NCBI GenBank assembly: GCA_934394585.1
Contig: CAKRQU010000004.1
Span: 1 to 64,000, forward strand
Source of the DNA: an uncultured Eubacteriales bacterium
GTDB taxonomy: Bacteria > Bacillota > Clostridia > Oscillospirales > CAG-272
Direction: 5' to 3'
DNA: 64,000 nt
Shown: one piece after another, positions 33,522-43,491 of the stretch
Layout: the number at the start of each line of letters is the position of its first letter
Position numbering within the stretch: position 1 is the stretch's first letter
Made by a program: the position numbers and the translations under genes
Notes under the pieces: generated by a model
Told to the model about the DNA's origin: nothing
Databases searched by the model: none
Seen by the model: only the letters and a program-made list of their open reading frames with translations

Positions 33522-36500
33522 TTATTCCATATCGTCATCGTCGGCGAAATCTTCATCGTCGGCAAATTCTTCGTCATCGTAATCAAAATCGTCGTCATCC
33601 TCGTCGTCGCCGCCTGCAAATTCCGATTCGGGATCGTCTATGATGCGGATATGATCTTCATCATTTTCGCCCTCTACCGTCTTGCCTATATCGTCGAGCG
33701 ATACGGTGGTCGGTGCGTCATCCAGATCGTCGCCTATGGAAGAAAGTGCTATTTCCTCGCCGTTTTCGTCGAGAACCTTTATATCAAGCGCCAGCGACTG
33801 AAGCTCTTTTACGAGCACGCGGAATGATTCGGGCACGCCGGGAGTAGGTATATTCTGACCCTTTACGATAGCCTCGTAAGCCTTTACACGTCCCGTGACA
33901 TCGTCGCTCTTTACTGTGAGTATTTCCTGGAGGGTGTATGCCGCGCCGTAAGCTTCGAGCGCCCAGACTTCCATTTCGCCGAAACGCTGACCGCCGAACT
34001 GAGCTTTACCGCCCAGAGGCTGCTGCGTAACGAGAGCGTAAGGACCGGTGGAACGCGCGTGAATTTTATCGTCTACGAGGTGGTGCAGCTTGAGGTAATA
34101 CATTATGCCCACCGTTACGGGGTTGTCAAATGCTTCGCCTGTTCTGCCATCGTAAAGAATCTGCTTTCCGTCTACGGTTTTCAGCTTTCTTTCGGCTATT
34201 TTCTCGGCTACGAGAGCTTTGTTTGAAAGCTTATCCTCGCCGAATTCCACATATTTCTTTTCGCCCGTTTCCTCGTCTGTCACTTCTTCATAGAATTTTC
34301 TGCCCTTGAGCACATCGCTCGGGAGAACATCTCTGTAAAGTCCCGCGAGGGTGAGCGCTTCCGTGATATCGCTTTCCTTTGCGCCGTCAAATGCAGGCGT
34401 CATGACCTTGAAACCGAGATGCTTTGCGGCGATGCCGAGATGTACCTCCAGCACCTGACCGATATTCATTCGGGAAGGAACGCCCAGAGGATTCAGCACG
34501 ATATCGAGAGGCGTGCCGTCCGCGAGATAAGGCATATCCTCGGGAGGAAGTATGCGGGAAACGACACCTTTGTTACCGTGACGTCCTGCCATTTTGTCGC
34601 CCACGGATATCTTTCTCTTCTGAGCTATATAAACGCGTACAGTCTTGCTTACGCCGGGGGCAAGATCATCGGAATTTGCGCGTGAGAATACTTTCACATC
34701 CACTACTATGCCGCTTTCGCCGTGAGGCAGACGCAGCGACGTATCGCGCACCTCGCGTGCCTTTTCGCCGAATATCGCGCGCAGCAGCTTTTCTTCGGGA
34801 GTGAGCTCCGTTTCACCCTTCGGCGTAACTTTACCCACGAGTATATCGCCCGCGTGAACATCCGTACCGATGCGGATGATACCGTCGGCATCCAGATCCT
34901 TGAGCGCGTCCTCGCCGCAGTTCGGAATTTCTCTCGTGATTTCTTCCGGACCGAGCTTGGTATCTCTTGCTTCCGTATTGTATTCTTCTATATGAATAGA
35001 TGTATAAACGTCATTGCGGACGAGATTTTCATTGAGCAGTACGGCGTCCTCGTAGTTGTAGCCTTCCCATGTCATGAAACCGATGAGAGCATTCTTGCCG
35101 AGGGAGATTTCGCCGTTTGATGTGGCGGGGCCGTCGGCTATCACGTCGCCCTTTTCAATTCTGTCGCCGAGATTTACTATAGGTCTCTGGTTTACGCACG
35201 TACCCACATTGGAACGTTTGAATTTCAGGAGCGCGTATCTGTCCTTCTGACCGTCGTCGCGGCGGATGATTATTTCGTCTGCGCATACTTTTTCGACGTA
35301 TCCGCTTTCCTTTGCTATGATACATACGCCGGAGTCTATCGCCGCCTTGTATTCCATACCGGTACCTACGATAGGAGATTCCGTTACCATCAGCGGCACA
35401 GCCTGCTTCTGCATGTTCGAACCCATGAGCGCACGGGAGTTATCGTCGTTTTCAAGGAACGGAATGAAGCCCGTGGCTACGGAAATGAGCATTTTCGGCG
35501 ATACATCCATGTAATCCACTTTGGATGCGTCCACCTCAACGATTTCCGCCTTATCGCGCGCGGTAACCTTGCGGTTTACAAATCTGCCCTCTTCGTCGAG
35601 CGGCTCGTTTGCCTGCGCCACGATATAGTTGTCTTCCACGTCGGCTGTCATATATTCCACATTTTCGGTAACTATGCCCGTCGCCTTGTCAACCTTGCGG
35701 AAAGGCGCCTCGATAAAGCCGTAATCGTTTATCTTTGCATAACATGCGAGATAGGAAATAAGACCTATATTAGGACCTTCGGGCGTTTCTATCGGGCATA
35801 TACGACCGTAATGCGTATAATGCACGTCGCGGACTTCAAACGAAGCTCTGTCCCTGGAAAGACCGCCGGGACCGAGTGCCGAAAGACGGCGCTTGTGCGT
35901 AAGCTCTGCGAGCGGGTTATTCTGATCCATGAACTGCGAAAGCTGTGACGAACCGAAAAATTCGCGTATCGCAGCCACTACGGGACGTATGTTTATCAGT
36001 CCCTGCGGAGTGAGATTGTCCGCGTCCTGCGTCGTCATGCGCTCTTTTATCACCTTGTCCATGCGGGAGAAACCTATTCTCAGCTGGTTCTGGATAAGCT
36101 CGCCTACGGCGCGTATTCTTCTGTTTCCGAGATGGTCTATATCATCGGGGTTGCCTATGCCGTGGGCAAGGCACACGAGATAGTTGAGAGAAGCGAAGAT
36201 ATCGTCCTTTGTGATATGCTTGGGAGAAAGCTCTGCGGCTCTTTCCTTTGCTTCGGCTTTTATCTTTTCGGGATCGCCGCCGCATTCCTCCATTATCGAG
36301 AGGAGCAGACCGAGCTTCACATGCTCGTTTATGCCGCAGTCGCGCAGGTCATAACCGAGGACATCCTTGGCATCGACCATTCCGTTTCCGAAAACTTTCA
36401 TTTCCTTGCCGTCGCCGATATCTACGTAAGCCTCGTTCACGCAGGCGTGCTCGATCACGCTCGCCTCATCGTAGGTGAGCGTTTTGCCCGCATCGTAAAT

Positions 36501-37439
36501 CAGCTCTCCCGTGAGAGGATTTACCACGGGACGCGTGAGCGTTCTGCCCGCGAGTCTTTTGCCGAGGGCGGTTTTCTTGTCGAATTTATATCTGCCGACA
36601 GCCCCGAGATCGTAATGCTTCTGATCGAAGAACATATTGTTCACGAGGATCTGGGCGCTTTCCACTATGGCAGGCTCGCCGGGACGGAGCTTTTTGTAAA
36701 TCTCCTTCAGCGCCTCTTCGTAGGGAGTAGTGCCGTTTTTGTCGGCTTCCGTCTGCATACCGTCTTTTTCAAGCGTGGCGAGTATTTTGGGATCGTCGCC
36801 GTAAACGGAGCGTACACCCGTGGACGAAGCCGTGGCTTCTTCCAGCGCGCGTATAAGTATTGTCGCGGGGATTTTTCTGTTTTTGTCGATACGGACCCAG
36901 CAAACGTCATTCAGATCAGTTTCGTATTCGAGCCATGCGCCGCGATAAGGGATAACTGTAGCTTTCACTATCATTTTGCCCGTCTTGTCCATAGCTGTTT
37001 CGTAATACATACCCGGCGAACGCACGAGCTGGGAAACCACTACTCTCTGGGCACCGTTGATAATGAATGTTCCTTCATCGGTCATGAGCGGGAAATCACC
37101 CATAAAGAGATCCTGCTGTTTTACCTCGCCTGTGCTTTTGTTGGTAAGTCTTACCGTAACTCTGAGCGGCGCGGCATAGTTGACATCTCTCTCTTTGCAT
37201 TCCTCTATGGAATATTTCGGCGTGGTGTCTATCGAAAAATCGACAAATTCGATAACAAGATTACCGGAATAATCCACTATGGGAGAAACGTCGGCGAGAA
37301 CTTCTCTGATACCTTTTTCAATGAGCCAGCCGTACGATTTCTTCTGTACTTCGAGGAGATCGGGCATATCGATGATATCCTTTACTCTGGCGTAGCTCAT
37401 TCTGACGTTTTTGCCAAGCTGCTGGGGTTTGATTCTCAT
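33522..37439 (-). CDS. rpoB: RNA polymerase beta subunit
   Basis: A 1,305-residue subunit. The rifampicin region reads SSQLSQFMDQNNPLAELTHKRRLSALGPGGL with the sensitive residues (Asp, His, Ser) at the usual places. Catalytic-core stretches such as RICPIETPEGPNIGL and GDKMAGRHGNKGV are present. The last ~70 residues are a strongly acidic tail ending DDEDFADDDDME, longer than in the best-known relatives. Unlike most Firmicutes no rplJ-rplL lies upstream; rpoB has its own promoter and diverges from alaS. Confidence 0.98.
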   Translation of the reverse strand: MRIKPQQLGKNVRMSYARVKDIIDMPDLLEVQKKSYGWLIEKGIREVLADVSPIVDYSGNLVIEFVDFSIDTTPKYSIEECKERDVNYAAPLRVTVRLTNKSTGEVKQQDLFMGDFPLMTDEGTFIINGAQRVVVSQLVRSPGMYYETAMDKTGKMIVKATVIPYRGAWLEYETDLNDVCWVRIDKNRKIPATILIRALEEATASSTGVRSVYGDDPKILATLEKDGMQTEADKNGTTPYEEALKEIYKKLRPGEPAIVESAQILVNNMFFDQKHYDLGAVGRYKFDKKTALGKRLAGRTLTRPVVNPLTGELIYDAGKTLTYDEASVIEHACVNEAYVDIGDGKEMKVFGNGMVDAKDVLGYDLRDCGINEHVKLGLLLSIMEECGGDPEKIKAEAKERAAELSPKHITKDDIFASLNYLVCLAHGIGNPDDIDHLGNRRIRAVGELIQNQLRIGFSRMDKVIKERMTTQDADNLTPQGLINIRPVVAAIREFFGSSQLSQFMDQNNPLAELTHKRRLSALGPGGLSRDRASFEVRDVHYTHYGRICPIETPEGPNIGLISYLACYAKINDYGFIEAPFRKVDKATGIVTENVEYMTADVEDNYIVAQANEPLDEEGRFVNRKVTARDKAEIVEVDASKVDYMDVSPKMLISVATGFIPFLENDDNSRALMGSNMQKQAVPLMVTESPIVGTGMEYKAAIDSGVCIIAKESGYVEKVCADEIIIRRDDGQKDRYALLKFKRSNVGTCVNQRPIVNLGDRIEKGDVIADGPATSNGEISLGKNALIGFMTWEGYNYEDAVLLNENLVRNDVYTSIHIEEYNTEARDTKLGPEEITREIPNCGEDALKDLDADGIIRIGTDVHAGDILVGKVTPKGETELTPEEKLLRAIFGEKAREVRDTSLRLPHGESGIVVDVKVFSRANSDDLAPGVSKTVRVYIAQKRKISVGDKMAGRHGNKGVVSRILPPEDMPYLADGTPLDIVLNPLGVPSRMNIGQVLEVHLGIAAKHLGFKVMTPAFDGAKESDITEALTLAGLYRDVLPSDVLKGRKFYEEVTDEETGEKKYVEFGEDKLSNKALVAEKIAERKLKTVDGKQILYDGRTGEAFDNPVTVGIMYYLKLHHLVDDKIHARSTGPYALVTQQPLGGKAQFGGQRFGEMEVWALEAYGAAYTLQEILTVKSDDVTGRVKAYEAIVKGQNIPTPGVPESFRVLVKELQSLALDIKVLDENGEEIALSSIGDDLDDAPTTVSLDDIGKTVEGENDEDHIRIIDDPESEFAGGDDEDDDDFDYDDEEFADDEDFADDDDME

Positions 37440-37584
37440 ATAATCACTCCATTCATAATTTAGCTTGCCTTGACTTTGCGCAAAAAATCTTTATTTTTAC
37501 CTGCTTTTTTATCGATTTTCAGCCGTTTGTTTTTCGTCACGGCTAAAAATGGCGATAGCATAAGCAATTATAATGCAGTTTATA

Positions 37585-37613
37585 AGTATACCACCCGTTT
37601 TTCAATATGTCAA
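37585..37613 (-). promoter_or_regulatory. Promoter of the rpoBC transcript
   Basis: TTGACA at 37613-37608, 17-base spacer, TATACT at 37590-37585 on the minus strand. The leader to rpoB is about 140 bases with no L10 leader motif that I recognise. The whole 307-base gap to alaS holds only this promoter and the alaS one. Confidence 0.85.
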
Positions 37614-37643
37614 GAGGATTTTACCACTTTTTTTAAATAAATA

Positions 37644-37672
37644 TTGACTTTTTTGCCTGATGATAATATAAT
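37644..37672 (+). promoter_or_regulatory. Promoter of alaS
   Basis: TTGACT at 37644-37649, 17-base spacer, TATAAT at 37667-37672. The leader is about 70 bases, too short for a T-box, and no terminator is seen. Confidence 0.85.
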
Positions 37673-37746
37673 TAAATAAATCCGCGCGAAAATCGGCATA
37701 ATTCCGCCCTTTTTGCGCATTTTTCAGGAAGTGAGGTCAATATTCC

Positions 37747-40377
37747 ATGAAATGGACTTCTTTAAACGATATCCGCGAGAAATTTCTCTCGTTTTTCGAG
37801 TCGAAAGGTCATCTCCGTCATGAAAGCTATTCGCTTATTCCCGAGGGAGATAAATCTCTTCTGCTCATAGTGGCGGGCATGGCTCCGCTGAAAAAATATT
37901 TCACGGGCGAAGCCGTACCGCCCTGCCGCCGTATGACGACATGTCAGCGCTGCATCCGTACAAACGATATAGAAAACGTAGGCTATACGGCTCGCCACGG
38001 CACATATTTCGAAATGCTCGGCAATTTCTCCTTCGGCGATTATTTCAAGGAGGAAGCTCTGCCGTGGGCATGGGAATTTCTCACGCAGGTGCTCGAAATC
38101 CCCGAGGACAAGCTCTGGCCCTCGATATACGAAAAGGACGACGAGGCTTTCGAGATATGGAATAAGAAAATCGGAGTTCCCGCCGAGAGAATAATCCGCC
38201 TCGGCAAAGAGGATAATTTCTGGGAGCACGGCAGCGGTCCCTGCGGTCCCTGCTCCGAAATATATTTCGACCGCGGAGAAAAATACGGCTGCGGCAAGCC
38301 CGATTGCAGACCGGGCTGTGACTGTGACAGATATATGGAAATCTGGAATAACGTTTTCTCCCAGTTCAATAACGACGGCAACGGCAATTATACCGAGCTG
38401 ATCCAGAAAAATATAGATACCGGCATGGGACTGGAACGCCTCGCCTGCGTGATGCAGGGCGTGGACAGTATGTTTGATGTGGATACGATACAGAATATCA
38501 TTTCCGCGATCGGCGACAAAGCCGGCATAAAATACAAAGAAAACGAAAAAGCCGATATATCCATGCGTATCATCGCAGACCACGCGCGCGCCTCCGCTTT
38601 CCTCATAGCCGACGGCGTAATGCCATCCAACGAAGGCAGAGGATATGTTCTGCGCCGCCTGCTCCGCCGCGCCTGCCGCCATGGCAGACTCCTCGGCATA
38701 AAGGGTCCTTTCCTCGACGATATAATAAAAGTAGTGGCGCATGAAAATGCGAGCGCATACCCCATGCTCACGCAGAAGCTGGATTATATCCTCAAAATAG
38801 CCGGACTGGAAGAAGAACGTTTCTCCCGCACGGTGGAATCGGGCATGAACCTGCTCGAAAATCTGATCGGCGATGCCGGAGCAAACGGCACGAAAATCAT
38901 TTCCGGCGCGGATGCTTTCAAACTTTCCGATACCTACGGTTTTCCCATAGATCTCACGCGCGAAATAGCTGCCGAGCGCGGCATTTCCGTAGATGAAGAG
39001 GGATATAAAGAAAAGCTCGCCGAGCAGAAAAAGCGCGCACGCGATGCACGCGGCAATATCGGCGGCTGGGACGGCAAAACAGCCGATACGCTTTCCGACG
39101 TGGCAAAAACGGAATTTGTCGGATATGACAGGCTCGAAACAAAAGCAAAAGTAATCGCGCTCATCGACTGCGATACGGACGAGCGCACCGATATAGCTTC
39201 CGGCAAAACCGTGGTCATCACCGACCGCACGGTTTTCTACGGTGAAGGCGGCGGCGAGGTAGGCGATACGGGCACAGCCTGCTCCGAAAACGCAAAGATA
39301 AATGTGACGGACACAAAGAAAAAGGACGGCATATATATGCACGTATGCGATATATATGAAGGTTCCCTTTCCGTCGGCGACGAAATCACTCTCAGCGTGG
39401 AGCCGGTTCGCCGCGCGGCTGTAAAGCGCAATCACAGCGCCGTTCACCTGCTGGATGCGGCTCTGCGTCGCATACTCGGCGATCATATAGCGCAGGCGGG
39501 CTCTTATGTGGATGAATACCGCGGCAGATTTGATTTCACTCATTTTTCCGCAGTTACGCCCGACGAGCTGAAAAAAGCCGAGCGCATGATAAACGAAATC
39601 ATCCTTTCAAATATTAAATCAGATATTTTCGAAACGGATATAGATACGGCAAAGAAATCCGGCGCCATCGCGCTTTTCGGCGAAAAATACGGCAGCACCG
39701 TGCGCGTAGTGAAATTCGGAGATTTTTCGAGTGAGCTTTGCGGCGGATGCCATGTCGGTGCCACGGGCGAAATCGGTCTTTTCCGCATAATTTCGGAAAG
39801 CTCCGTTGCCGCAGGCACGCGACGCATCGAAATAATGACGGGTATGAACGCATACAATGCCGTGCTCGAAAATGAGAAGCTTCTTTCCGATACGGCAGCC
39901 GCGCTGAAAGTAAGCGGCGCAGCCGAAATTCCCGCGAAAATAGCCGCAAACGCAGAGGAAGCAAAAGCTCTGAAAAAGGAAAACGAGGCGCTTTCTCTGA
40001 AGCTGGCTTCGGGAAGCATAAAGAAAATGCTGGATAATGCTGCAGCTGTCGGCACGCTCCGCGTTGCCACACTCGAAAGCGAGCTTCCGCTCGAAACGCT
40101 CCGTTCGCTGGGCGACGACATAAAGGCAAATAATCCCGATATCGTAGCGGTGATGAGCACTACCGCAGGCGGCAAGCTGAATATAGTAGCCGTATGCGGC
40201 AAGGATGCGGTTTCCTCCGGCGTGAAGGCGGGCGATACCGTAAAGAAAATATGTTCCATAGTCGGCGGAGGCGGAGGCGGCAGACCCGATGTAGCCTGCG
40301 CAGGCGGCAAATTCCCCGAAAAAGTCGGCGAAGCCATGGCTTCCGTGTGCGATATAGTGAAATCGCTTATTAAATAA
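37747..40377 (+). CDS. alaS: Alanyl-tRNA synthetase
   Basis: An 876-residue class II synthetase. Motif 1-2 region RRMTTCQRCIRTNDIENVGYTARHGTYFEMLGNFSFGDYF (about 58-97), catalytic core to about 440, editing domain with the metal-binding HSAVHLL (about 562-568) and CGGCH (about 663-667), and a C-terminal C-Ala domain with GGGGGGRPD. Full length and normal. It shares a transcript with the HIT gene 16 bases downstream. Confidence 0.98.
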   Translation: MKWTSLNDIREKFLSFFESKGHLRHESYSLIPEGDKSLLLIVAGMAPLKKYFTGEAVPPCRRMTTCQRCIRTNDIENVGYTARHGTYFEMLGNFSFGDYFKEEALPWAWEFLTQVLEIPEDKLWPSIYEKDDEAFEIWNKKIGVPAERIIRLGKEDNFWEHGSGPCGPCSEIYFDRGEKYGCGKPDCRPGCDCDRYMEIWNNVFSQFNNDGNGNYTELIQKNIDTGMGLERLACVMQGVDSMFDVDTIQNIISAIGDKAGIKYKENEKADISMRIIADHARASAFLIADGVMPSNEGRGYVLRRLLRRACRHGRLLGIKGPFLDDIIKVVAHENASAYPMLTQKLDYILKIAGLEEERFSRTVESGMNLLENLIGDAGANGTKIISGADAFKLSDTYGFPIDLTREIAAERGISVDEEGYKEKLAEQKKRARDARGNIGGWDGKTADTLSDVAKTEFVGYDRLETKAKVIALIDCDTDERTDIASGKTVVITDRTVFYGEGGGEVGDTGTACSENAKINVTDTKKKDGIYMHVCDIYEGSLSVGDEITLSVEPVRRAAVKRNHSAVHLLDAALRRILGDHIAQAGSYVDEYRGRFDFTHFSAVTPDELKKAERMINEIILSNIKSDIFETDIDTAKKSGAIALFGEKYGSTVRVVKFGDFSSELCGGCHVGATGEIGLFRIISESSVAAGTRRIEIMTGMNAYNAVLENEKLLSDTAAALKVSGAAEIPAKIAANAEEAKALKKENEALSLKLASGSIKKMLDNAAAVGTLRVATLESELPLETLRSLGDDIKANNPDIVAVMSTTAGGKLNIVAVCGKDAVSSGVKAGDTVKKICSIVGGGGGGRPDVACAGGKFPEKVGEAMASVCDIVKSLIK

Positions 40378-40393
40378 ACAAGGAGAAAAAATC

Positions 40394-40735
40394 ATGGAAA
40401 ACTGTCTTTTCTGTAAAATAGCTTCCGGAGATATTCCCTCCTCAAAGGTTTATGAGGATGAAGAAATCCTCGCTTTCCGCGATATAAATCCTCAGGCTCC
40501 CGTCCATGTGCTTGTCATTCCGAAAACGCATATCGCCGGCGCCGATGATATCACTGCGGAAAACAGCGGCATAGTATCGTATATATTTGAGAAAATCCCC
40601 GCCATAGCAAAATCCGCAGGAATAACAAACGGCTACCGCATAATATCAAATTGCGGTCCCGATGCCTGCCAGAGTGTGCCCCATCTGCATTTTCATATTC
40701 TCGGCGGCGCACAGCTCGCAGACAAAATGGCATGA
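40394..40735 (+). CDS. HIT family nucleotide hydrolase
   Basis: A 113-residue HINT-type protein. The histidine triad HLHFHILGG (about 96-104) gives the nucleotidyl-transfer site; the N-terminal CLFCKIASGDIPSSKVYEDE is typical. HINT enzymes split adenosine phosphoramidates, including aminoacyl-AMP, which fits its place behind an aminoacyl-tRNA synthetase, though that link is inference. AAGGAG precedes the ATG; a terminator follows. Confidence 0.95.
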   Translation: MENCLFCKIASGDIPSSKVYEDEEILAFRDINPQAPVHVLVIPKTHIAGADDITAENSGIVSYIFEKIPAIAKSAGITNGYRIISNCGPDACQSVPHLHFHILGGAQLADKMA

Positions 40736-40759
40736 GTGATAAAGTAATAAATGAAAAAA

Positions 40760-40786
40760 CAGTCCGTTCCAACGGACTGCTTTTTT
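40760..40786 (+). terminator. Terminator of alaS-HIT
   Basis: CAGTCCGTT / AACGGACTG with a two-base loop, then T6. Confidence 0.9.
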
Positions 40787-40799
40787 GTTTCATTGTGAG

Positions 40800-41450
40800 A
40801 TTTCATTTTCTCTCCAAAGGAAACGAAGGTGTACTTTTCTATGAAGAAAAGTACCAAAAGTCAAAAAGAGGAAAGAATTCCTCTTTTGAACTCTTTCTTT
40901 GTCGCCTCACGGCGACCAGTGCGAACACACTGCCCCGTCAGTCCTACCGCAGACTAAACCGGAAGTGCGGATCAAATCCACGCTTAACACGGACTTTAGT
41001 CTGTTCAGATTTTGGCTTTAGCCGCCACGTTTCGATGTCCATCAAGCCATGCTCGCTCCGTCGGAATTTAGTCTATAGTGGGAAGTGTATCAAAAGCCGC
41101 GGCGAGAGCCATCCACCCCGTCGAATCTGCTTGTTTTTTGCGGCATACTTTGTTCGCACGCGCGGTATGGCGGTAGTTTCGCGGAGAGATAGACAAAAAC
41201 TTTTTTGATTTGCTATATATAGCACATACTTGCCGCGCATTGCTTTTTGCGGCTAACTCGACGGGGTGCGAGGTAGTTTGCAAAGGAGGGCGAGGAGCCT
41301 TCCTTTGATGACTTTTGCCGCGCTTTTTGTCAGTAAAAAGCGCGATCGTACCTCGGGCGGCAGTCGCCCGCCTTCTTCTTTTTACAAAAAGAAGCAAGTA
41401 CGCGACTGCCGCCCGCTTCTTTTTCTTCTTTTCTTCAAAAGAAAAATCAA
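40800..41450 (+). repeat. Dispersed mosaic intergenic element, copy R4
   Basis: Core 40857-41317, between the HIT gene and the convergent permease gene. The left flank has GTACTTTTCTATGAAGAAAAGTAC; the right flank has GCGCTTTTTGTCAGTAAAAAGCGC and a GGGCGGCAGTCGCCC hairpin, as in R1. The 11-bp complement CACCCCGTCGA/TCGACGGGGTG is intact. No gene is apparent. Confidence 0.9.
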
Positions 41451-41473
41451 AGCAGCCCGTTTTTCGGACTGCT
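41451..41473 (-). terminator. Terminator of the amino acid permease gene
   Basis: AGCAG(C)CCG / CGG(A)CTGCT stem with a T5 loop; a short T-rich stretch follows on the minus strand. Confidence 0.7.
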
Positions 41474-41481
41474 TTTCATTT

Positions 41482-42906
41482 TCATTTTGCTTCCGTAGTA
41501 TCTGCCAGAGCTTTCTTTTTCGCATGGAGGAATATTCCGCCCACGCCCATGATAGCGGCATATACGATGAGATATCCCAGACAAGGAAGCCCATGCTTGT
41601 AAATGCACGTGCCGACCATTATCACGGAACCGATTATGGCAAGCAGTGGCAATATAAAGCGCTTCCATGCGCCTTCGCCTTTTGCCTTTTTCATCCACAT
41701 TATAAATATCGGCAGATACATGGCATAGATAGTGATTATCGGGAGCTCCGATGAATCGAAAGCGAAAATTCCGCCCCATGTGCCGGCAAGATTTGCGAGA
41801 TAGAAATATGTACCCCATGCTGCACACGCGGCAAGGCCTATCACCGCGGAATTATTCGGCATATTCGTTTTCCCGTCTATCTGAGAGAAAATTTCATGCG
41901 CGGGTCCCTGCTTGCGTGCGGCTACGGCATAAATTCCGCGCGTGGAAGCGAGCATAAGCCCGTTCAGCGTGCCGAGGCAGGATATGGCTATAAAGAGATT
42001 CAGCATATTTCCGAGGAAACCGCCGAATATATTTTTGAAAGCGGATGTCGCGCCCTTTATAACGAGATTTTCACTCGTTTCGCCGCCCGCCAGACCTATA
42101 TTGTATGCCACATAAATGGATATGATGATTATACCGCCGAGAGTGAGCGCGATGGGCAGATTTTTCTTTGAATTTTTCAGCTCGGCATTTATGGATGTCG
42201 CGATAATCCAGCCTTCATAAGCAAAAGCCGTGGTACATACTGCGGCAAAAAGCAAACCCATGAATGTCTTGTCCTGCGGCACGCCCGAATTTGCGAAATT
42301 TTCTATCAGCAGATGCTCGGGACTGAGCAGACCGTAAATTATGCCCACCACAGCCATCAGCACGAGCGGTATGAATTTTATCACGGTAGTTGTGGTCTGA
42401 AATTTGCCCGCCAGCTTCGGCGAAATGCTGTTTATCACATAAGTCATGCAGAGATAAAACATCATCAGTACCATGCATTCCGGACCGATAAGGCAACCGC
42501 CTTCCGCTGCGGGAACAGTCATGGGAAAATCCGGATTTGCTGATGTGATAAATACAAGTGTATAACGTGCGGAAACCCACGCGAGCACGCTCGTCATCGC
42601 GGGATAATATATAAATGTGGTAAACCAGCCCATATAATAGGCGTATTTCGGTCCCACGAGTGCCTCGGAATAATCCACTATTCCGTTCACCTTTTCATAT
42701 TTCTGCGCCATGCAGGAAAAAGCAAGCAGGCAGGCGAGCATGATAAGACCGCCTATGATCCATGAAAGCACGCCTATCACGAGATTTCCTCCGGTGGCGG
42801 TGAGAATGTCCTGCGCCTTGAAGAAGATGCCCGAGCCTACCACGATACCCACAACCATGCAGATAGCCGTGAAAAGCCCGAATTTTTTAGTCAGTTTGTT
42901 TTCCAT
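41482..42906 (-). CDS. APC-family amino acid permease
   Basis: A 474-residue membrane transporter with about 12 transmembrane segments. The first helix MVVGIVVGSGIFF (about 17-30) carries the GSGIFF substrate-binding signature of the APC superfamily, close to the LAT/YfnA-type branch. The amino acid is unknown; serine/threonine or branched-chain exchange are possibilities. The start at 42906 follows GGAAGG; a longer reading has no ribosome site. It stands alone between its own promoter and terminator. Confidence 0.92.
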   Translation of the reverse strand: MENKLTKKFGLFTAICMVVGIVVGSGIFFKAQDILTATGGNLVIGVLSWIIGGLIMLACLLAFSCMAQKYEKVNGIVDYSEALVGPKYAYYMGWFTTFIYYPAMTSVLAWVSARYTLVFITSANPDFPMTVPAAEGGCLIGPECMVLMMFYLCMTYVINSISPKLAGKFQTTTTVIKFIPLVLMAVVGIIYGLLSPEHLLIENFANSGVPQDKTFMGLLFAAVCTTAFAYEGWIIATSINAELKNSKKNLPIALTLGGIIIISIYVAYNIGLAGGETSENLVIKGATSAFKNIFGGFLGNMLNLFIAISCLGTLNGLMLASTRGIYAVAARKQGPAHEIFSQIDGKTNMPNNSAVIGLAACAAWGTYFYLANLAGTWGGIFAFDSSELPIITIYAMYLPIFIMWMKKAKGEGAWKRFILPLLAIIGSVIMVGTCIYKHGLPCLGYLIVYAAIMGVGGIFLHAKKKALADTTEAK

Positions 42907-42942
42907 TGTATATCCTTCCAAAAAAGTAAAAAGTATAAGAAT

Positions 42943-42971
42943 AGTATACACTATGGAAAATATTCTGTCAA
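42943..42971 (-). promoter_or_regulatory. Promoter of the permease gene
   Basis: TTGACA at 42971-42966, 17-base spacer, TATACT at 42948-42943 on the minus strand. Confidence 0.85.
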
Positions 42972-43050
42972 GTTTTTGCGGATAATCAAAATTTTTTCGT
43001 TGTTTTATATCAAAATTCGAAAAAATTTCGTGAAATACAGTGATAATATT

Positions 43051-43491
43051 TTAAATTTTATTTTTGCGGTTTTCGATCAGCGCTTTCATCGCCTCTGTAT
43101 ATCCGTCAAAGCCTTTTCCCGCTATCGTTTTTATGCACACGGGCGAAACGTAAGATATCCTGCGGAAAGCTTCACGCGAATTGACGTCCGAAATATGCAC
43201 CTCTGCCGTCGGTATATCCACCGCTTTTATCGCGTCCGCTATGGCTACGCTCGTATGAGTATACGCGGCGGGGTTTATCACTATGCCGTCCGCCTTGCCG
43301 TAAACGCTCTGGATTTTGTCCACTATATCGCCCTCGTGATTTGACTGATAAAATTCCGCTTCCACGCCGAGCCGCTGCGCTTCGGCGCTTATATACGAAA
43401 TGAGATCCGCATACGTTTTTCTGCCGTAAATATCCGGCTCGCGTATGCCGAGCATATTCAGATTGGGTCCGTTTATCACAAGTATTTTCAT
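43051..43491 (-). CDS. aroQ: Type II 3-dehydroquinate dehydratase
   Basis: A 146-residue enzyme of the shikimate pathway turning 3-dehydroquinate to 3-dehydroshikimate. Signature INGPNLNMLGIREPDIYG (about 6-23), with the catalytic Tyr in the lid, NPAAYTHTS (about 73-81) and EVHISDVNSREAFR (about 97-110). The start overlaps the AroE-AroK stop by four bases, so translation is coupled. Confidence 0.96.
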   Translation of the reverse strand: MKILVINGPNLNMLGIREPDIYGRKTYADLISYISAEAQRLGVEAEFYQSNHEGDIVDKIQSVYGKADGIVINPAAYTHTSVAIADAIKAVDIPTAEVHISDVNSREAFRRISYVSPVCIKTIAGKGFDGYTEAMKALIENRKNKI

